Positions 59,952-64,000 of a stretch of 64,000 nucleotides of DNA are shown here, in pieces. Every line of letters begins with the position of its first letter. Within the stretch, counting starts at the first letter, position 1. The notes under the pieces are model-generated. The model was given only the letters and a program-made list of their open reading frames with translations. It was not told the origin of the DNA and made no database searches. Source of the stretch: Sphaerochaeta associata (lineage in GTDB: Bacteria; Spirochaetota; Spirochaetia; Sphaerochaetales; Sphaerochaetaceae); NCBI RefSeq assembly GCF_022869165.1, contig NZ_CP094929.1, forward strand, positions 2,914,001 to 2,978,000, written 5' to 3'. The position numbers and the translations under genes are program-made.

Positions 59952-61070
59952 TCAGACAGGTAACTGTCCACCGCATTTCTGTTCAAGAAATGAACAGAAT
60001 ACCTCATCATCACAAGGAATGTCGACCCAGCTCTCATCGGTCCAAGAGGAGAGATGCATTGCGTTGGAGATGGCCAGACTGGCCAGCCCATCCTCACCCG
60101 GAGCAATGAGTGGTTCCTGCTTGAGAATTGCATTGCAGAAATTCGTGATGATACCCGGGTGGGAGGTATAGACGCCTTCAACTGCAATATGCTGGATTTC
60201 GCTCTTCGGCTGCCCGATCTCACCTTTGAAACGCTCGTTGAAATCGTCTGTATCCTCCTGCAACACATGCAAGGTGAGTGTGTCGTTCTCAACAACAAGC
60301 TTACCCTTGGTTCCCGTTATTTCCAAGCGATTGGTTCCCGGCGAATCGGCGATGGTGGTTGTGTACTGGCCGATGGCCCCATCGGGAAATTCGAACAAGG
60401 CAAATACATCATCCTCTGTCTCGATCGATCGATGCTTTCCATAATACATCGTTGCCTTCACCCTTGATGGCATACCCAGAATCCACTGCCACAAGTCCAG
60501 GTTGTGAGGATTTTGGTTCAAGAGAACACCGCCGCCTTCCCCTTTCCAAGTCGCCCGCCAAGAACTGGAATCATAGTAGCTTTGGGCCCTGAACCAGCTG
60601 GTAATGATCCAATTGGCATGAATGATCCGACCCAGGGTGCCGTCCTGCACCAACTGCCTTGCTCGTATGTAGAGTGGATTGGTCCGTTGATTGAGCATGA
60701 TGCCGAACACTTTCCCGCTTTTCTGGGCCGCAGCCTGCATCTGCTTGGCCTGCTTGACATATACACCGGCAGGTTTTTCACAGAGCACATGCAGGCCTGC
60801 CTCGAATGCCTGTACGGCAAGTACGGGATGATAATAGTGGGGAACAGTAGGTATGATGGCATCACACAAACCACTTGCAAGCAAGGCAGTTGCACTATTG
60901 AAGACTGTGACGGCTGCATCAAGGCTCTCCTTTGCAATGCCGACGCGGACCGGGTCGATATCGGCAACCGCGGTCAGAACCGCATTGGGGATCTTCCCCG
61001 AAGCAAACGCTTTCGCATGCTGCGAGCCCATCTTCCCATACCCGATGATTCCTATTCGCACCTTCTGCAT
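59952..61070 (-). CDS. Gfo/Idh/MocA-family oxidoreductase (second)
   Basis: A 372-residue sugar oxidoreductase. It has RIGIIGYGKMGSQHAKAF (Rossmann loop), EKPAGVYVKQAKQM, GGGVLLNQNPHNLDLWQWILG and a C-terminal alpha/beta substrate domain. Only distantly like the neighbouring homologue at 56666, so probably acts on a different metabolite. It starts 2 bp after the isomerase gene's stop. Confidence 0.89.
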   Translation of the reverse strand: MQKVRIGIIGYGKMGSQHAKAFASGKIPNAVLTAVADIDPVRVGIAKESLDAAVTVFNSATALLASGLCDAIIPTVPHYYHPVLAVQAFEAGLHVLCEKPAGVYVKQAKQMQAAAQKSGKVFGIMLNQRTNPLYIRARQLVQDGTLGRIIHANWIITSWFRAQSYYDSSSWRATWKGEGGGVLLNQNPHNLDLWQWILGMPSRVKATMYYGKHRSIETEDDVFALFEFPDGAIGQYTTTIADSPGTNRLEITGTKGKLVVENDTLTLHVLQEDTDDFNERFKGEIGQPKSEIQHIAVEGVYTSHPGIITNFCNAILKQEPLIAPGEDGLASLAISNAMHLSSWTDESWVDIPCDDEVFCSFLEQKCGGQLPV

Positions 61071-61072
61071 AC

Positions 61073-61843
61073 CTACCTCCTGCCTTCACATGCTTGTTTC
61101 AAAATCGAGAGGGCCGACTTTGCATCGGATTGCCAGTCATCACTCTTGCCCTCGATGCTCATCGAAGCATCATAGCCTGCAGCCTGCAATGCAGTCATGA
61201 ACGAATCAACCTCGTCACACTGCATGGTCGGGTATCGCCTTCCTTCATATAAGGCGATATGGGTATGCATCAGGGGCGCCACCTGTACGATATGGTTCCA
61301 ATCCTCATGTTCCGAGGCCATGTGATAGGAATCGGCGAGCAACCCCACATTGGGCAGACCGACACAGGCTTGCAATGCAGCAGCCTCGGTGAGGGTGTTG
61401 ATCAGGTTGGTCTCCAAGCGGTTGAGCGGCTCGATTGCAATCCTGATGCCATAGTCTGCACCAACCATCCCAATGACCTTCGTAACATCCACCAAGTGCT
61501 TGAATGCCTGCTGCCAACGCATCGAGTCATCGAAGGTCCTGGACTTGCCGCTGCCGAACACCACCAAGTCGGCTCCTATTGCCTGCATCCTGGCATACGC
61601 TGCTTTCAAATAGGCAACCATTTCTGCCTCTTGATATCGGTCTCCTATGACCTGCATGCTCTTTGGGAGCAGCAAACAGCAGCGCTCAACGCAAATCGGA
61701 GAAGCATGGACTTGTTCCACGATTGCAGAAAACGCATCCTCATCCAAGACGGCAATGACGTTGAGCTTGGCTTCGACGTAATCATACCCCAAGGAGGCCA
61801 CCTCATCGATGTTCTGAATATCCGTACATATACCGAACCTCAT
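61073..61843 (-). CDS. Sugar phosphate isomerase/epimerase-like TIM barrel
   Basis: A 256-residue AP-endonuclease-2-like barrel (xylose isomerase-like). It starts MRFGICTDIQNIDEVA; GADLVVFGSGKSRTFD, RIAIEPLNRLETN, LADSYHMASE and GYDASMSIEGKS are the usual metal-site strands with Glu, Asp and His ligands. Members isomerise or epimerise keto-sugars. ATG 61843 lies 7 nt after GGAGG. It overlaps the lyase gene by 4 bp. Confidence 0.87.
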   Translation of the reverse strand: MRFGICTDIQNIDEVASLGYDYVEAKLNVIAVLDEDAFSAIVEQVHASPICVERCCLLLPKSMQVIGDRYQEAEMVAYLKAAYARMQAIGADLVVFGSGKSRTFDDSMRWQQAFKHLVDVTKVIGMVGADYGIRIAIEPLNRLETNLINTLTEAAALQACVGLPNVGLLADSYHMASEHEDWNHIVQVAPLMHTHIALYEGRRYPTMQCDEVDSFMTALQAAGYDASMSIEGKSDDWQSDAKSALSILKQACEGRR

Positions 61844-63894
61844 TGCAAGACCTCCAATGTTGTCATATCTCCGCATATCACCTGTTGTGCCACCTGCAGC
61901 CTGAAGTGCTGTCCTCGTATGTGCATGGAAACAGCCACATCGTCGTTCGCAATGATGGTCGCCATGGTCAGGGGAACGGCCGAAGAGAACACCTCCTGCA
62001 CCTGAGCGATGGGCTCACGCACAGGATACCCATAGGAGACCCATCCGCCCTTCGGCTCTTCCGAACCACAATACAGGTGGCTCTCCCAGTGTGTTGAAGC
62101 GTCTACTGAAAGGGTGTCCTCTTGATCGTGACCCTGGGCGGCAACGCAATATTTTCTGTACCCGGTTCCTTGGGAAGTGGTGAACTTTGCAACATGGTTG
62201 GAAAGAAGCTGGACATCGGTTCCTGCAAAGTTCCAGGTCCAACGCACATCATGCGCTGCTTTTCCCGTCCCTGTCAGATGGTCGATGACAACCATCGACC
62301 GGGAATCGTTGAGGAACACCACCTTCCTTCGATGAAATACAGGGTCCTGCATGTACACATACCCATTGTGGGAGATATCGATCAAGGCATAGTGTTCTGT
62401 TTTCTCGAAAGCATGACACCAAGTCCTTACACCCCTCACCCGATTGACCTTGGGAACACTTCCCATCTCATGGTCATCAATATATACGGTGTTGTGAGCC
62501 AGGGAGCCGGTGAAATAGTGTCTCCAATCCTTCCAACAGGAGCTGTTATAGATGTATCTGCCGCTATCGATGAGGATGTCCTCTCCCCCGATCATCAGCT
62601 CCAGATGTCCCGTGTCGTTATGAGAGTGGGAGCTTTTCTCCCCCCGTTCCAACCGGACACCCAATACATGCCAGTAACTGTCGCCTCTCGTCCAACCGGT
62701 TCGCATGCAGTAGATCCCTGCATCATGCATCTGATAATCGAGCATTGCAGGAGCATTTCCCCTCTTGCCTGCAGTCGCCATGTATAAGAAGTCACTTCTG
62801 CCGGTCAGCTTTGCCATCCACCTGAAGTATGCACGGAGTTCATTCAGGTCATCGGGGAAGAATGACAGGTTCATACCTTCATACAACGACGTATCGGTGA
62901 TACGGGTCAACAGGCTCGTGCGATCGGCATCGCCGATCATCGGTGTGGAAAAATCTGGCTTCACCAGGCGCATCACGAACTCAGCACTCTTCTCTAAAAC
63001 CGGCATGGCATACGGGGCTACCTCCATCCCATTGATTGTGCAGAGCTGTACAGCCTGCATGAATGCAATGGAAGCAACCAGATGATAGATCGGGGTATGT
63101 TCCATATGAGCACCGTCATGGTCGAAGCAATAGACGATTTCATGCATAACCCTTTGATACCCTTGCTCACGCCAAGCCTGAGCATCCTTGAACTCGGGGA
63201 ACATGATGCCCAACTGCAACAGGGCGCTTGCTTCCATCGACAACCAATTGCTTGAGCGTTCGTGATTGCTGTAATGCTTGTGCAGGAAGGTTCCGTGATC
63301 GTGGATCGAACAGAGAAAAATCGCCCAGGTCTCGGCATCAAAGGCCTCACTGGTGCGGAAAATCTCCATGCAGGGCAGCCAGGTGGTATAGATACGGATT
63401 CCTGCTTCGATGGTTCGCCATGCATGCCCGGGGAAAGGAGACTTCTTATCCATCTCGTCCCACTCGATGAACTCCTTGGCAGGCCAGGCCTCATAAAAAC
63501 TTCGCACCTGGTCGCAGAATTCCTTCACATACCGCTCATCCTTGGTCAGTGCATAGGCTCTGGCCAGCGGTTGCCAGTAGATGGTCCTGAAGAGCGACCA
63601 ACTCCATTCATTGTCACGGCTTGTCTCAACGGTAGGATTGAACTTCCAATCAATCGGACCGGCAAAATCATGTCCGAACAGGTGATGATCGAGCACCGTT
63701 TGCGCCTCTTGCAGAATGTGCTCATCCTTGAGTGTTTCACAATCCCGGGCAGTAAAGAGATAGTGAGGACCTTTGCGGGTTCGAAAATGATTGACTATCC
63801 GATCCAGCGCCTGGTCTTCATTACCGCAATCCAGGTCCCCGAGACTTGGATTATTGCAATCAATGAGTGAGAGTAATCGTTGCTTGGTGTTCAT
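61840..63894 (-). CDS. Heparinase II/III-type polysaccharide lyase
   Basis: A 684-residue protein. The N-terminal alpha/alpha toroid (about 60-370) contains NHERSSNWLSMEASALLQLG and GAHMEHTPIYH (catalytic His/Tyr candidates); the C-terminal beta-sandwich has SHSHNDTGHLELMIGGEDILIDSGRYIYN-type sequence, here seen as SHNDTGHLEL and DILIDSGRYIY. Such lyases cleave uronate-containing polymers by beta-elimination (alginate, heparin or ulvan families). No signal peptide, so it may act on imported oligosaccharides. ATG 63894 lies 7 nt after GGAGG. Confidence 0.88.
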   Translation of the reverse strand: MNTKQRLLSLIDCNNPSLGDLDCGNEDQALDRIVNHFRTRKGPHYLFTARDCETLKDEHILQEAQTVLDHHLFGHDFAGPIDWKFNPTVETSRDNEWSWSLFRTIYWQPLARAYALTKDERYVKEFCDQVRSFYEAWPAKEFIEWDEMDKKSPFPGHAWRTIEAGIRIYTTWLPCMEIFRTSEAFDAETWAIFLCSIHDHGTFLHKHYSNHERSSNWLSMEASALLQLGIMFPEFKDAQAWREQGYQRVMHEIVYCFDHDGAHMEHTPIYHLVASIAFMQAVQLCTINGMEVAPYAMPVLEKSAEFVMRLVKPDFSTPMIGDADRTSLLTRITDTSLYEGMNLSFFPDDLNELRAYFRWMAKLTGRSDFLYMATAGKRGNAPAMLDYQMHDAGIYCMRTGWTRGDSYWHVLGVRLERGEKSSHSHNDTGHLELMIGGEDILIDSGRYIYNSSCWKDWRHYFTGSLAHNTVYIDDHEMGSVPKVNRVRGVRTWCHAFEKTEHYALIDISHNGYVYMQDPVFHRRKVVFLNDSRSMVVIDHLTGTGKAAHDVRWTWNFAGTDVQLLSNHVAKFTTSQGTGYRKYCVAAQGHDQEDTLSVDASTHWESHLYCGSEEPKGGWVSYGYPVREPIAQVQEVFSSAVPLTMATIIANDDVAVSMHIRGQHFRLQVAQQVICGDMTTLEVLQ

Positions 63895-63960
63895 TCCATT
63901 TCCTCCAGACAGAATCGGGCGGGCCGTTTCGTGTCGGCCCACCCTTGTAACATACGAGAA

Positions 63961-64000
63961 TTATTTTGCCATATAGCGATCGTAGTTGGCCTGCTTGATG
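63961..64000 (-). CDS. C-terminus of an upstream gene (partial)
   Basis: The last 12 codons of a minus-strand gene enter from the right edge and end IKQANYDRYMAK with TAA. The stop lies 66 bp before the lyase start, so it is probably the previous gene of the same operon. An importer binding protein would fit the context, but these residues do not identify it. Confidence 0.55.
   Translation of the reverse strand, partial: IKQANYDRYMAK

Overview
The window reads as chromosome from an anaerobic, carbohydrate-fermenting spirochaete, most like Sphaerochaeta. This is inferred from several traits together: solute-binding proteins whose signal peptides end in Ala-Ala-Gly/Ser-Gly-Gln followed by acidic residues, a high density of TRAP, TTT and ABC importers, YesM/YesN-type regulation, hexuronate genes and roughly 50% G+C. 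I see no rRNA, tRNA, phage, insertion sequence or CRISPR array. Nearly all the DNA is packed into long operons for scavenging plant or algal sugars, sugar acids and purines.

Layout. 1-2.0 kb: the end of an Hpt phosphorelay protein, an alpha/beta hydrolase and an unknown secreted protein with a damaged start. 2.1-11.2 kb (+): a sugar ABC importer, a YesM-type kinase, a YesN-type regulator, a GH43-like enzyme and a rhamnosidase-like enzyme. 11.4-17.1 kb (-): a purine operon (adenine deaminase-like protein, NCS2 permease, small double-psi-barrel-like protein, adenine deaminase). It is preceded by a roughly 260-nt leader with four tandem copies of an RNA module that I do not recognise. 17.2-20.1 kb: an SDR, an FCD-type GntR regulator and an enolase-superfamily dehydratase. 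20.2-29.4 kb (-): a ten-gene hexuronate operon (LacI regulator, TRAP importer, esterase-like hydrolase, RraA-like protein, split altronate dehydratase, SDR, uxaC). 30.2-36.2 kb: a second sugar-acid operon (zinc dehydrogenase, TRAP importer, enolase-superfamily enzyme) with a paralogous GntR regulator.

36.4-49.3 kb: a nucleotidyltransferase, a TPR-like lipoprotein, a three-subunit xanthine-dehydrogenase-type molybdoenzyme, a metal operon (short hemerythrin-like protein, P1B ATPase with a CPG motif, HMA chaperone), panE, an RRM protein, a DASS carrier and an SDR. The metal genes carry two perfect FNR-type boxes, each 22 nt upstream of its -10 element. 49.3-56.6 kb (-): a tripartite tricarboxylate transporter with a LacI regulator, an Old Yellow Enzyme homologue and a fumarate-reductase-like flavoprotein. 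Its promoter shares a GTTGCATGCAAC palindrome with the SDR promoter at 48.5 kb. 56.7-64 kb (-): a polyuronate-lyase operon (heparinase II/III-type lyase, sugar isomerase, two Gfo/Idh/MocA oxidoreductases, membrane-bound AraC regulator), with the end of another gene at the edge.

How it fits together. Extracellular uronic-acid polymers and glycosides would be cleaved by the lyase and glycosidases. Sugar acids would enter by TRAP, TTT and ABC systems and be routed through isomerase, oxidoreductase and dehydratase steps to keto-deoxy sugars. Purines would be imported, deaminated and oxidised. The strongest candidate for something undescribed is the four-module RNA leader of the purine operon: its stems differ in sequence but still pair, while one hairpin-loop sequence is conserved. 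Secondary candidates are the FNR-type metal/hemerythrin regulon, the shared GTTGCATGCAAC regulon and the strong hairpin at every binding-protein/permease junction.
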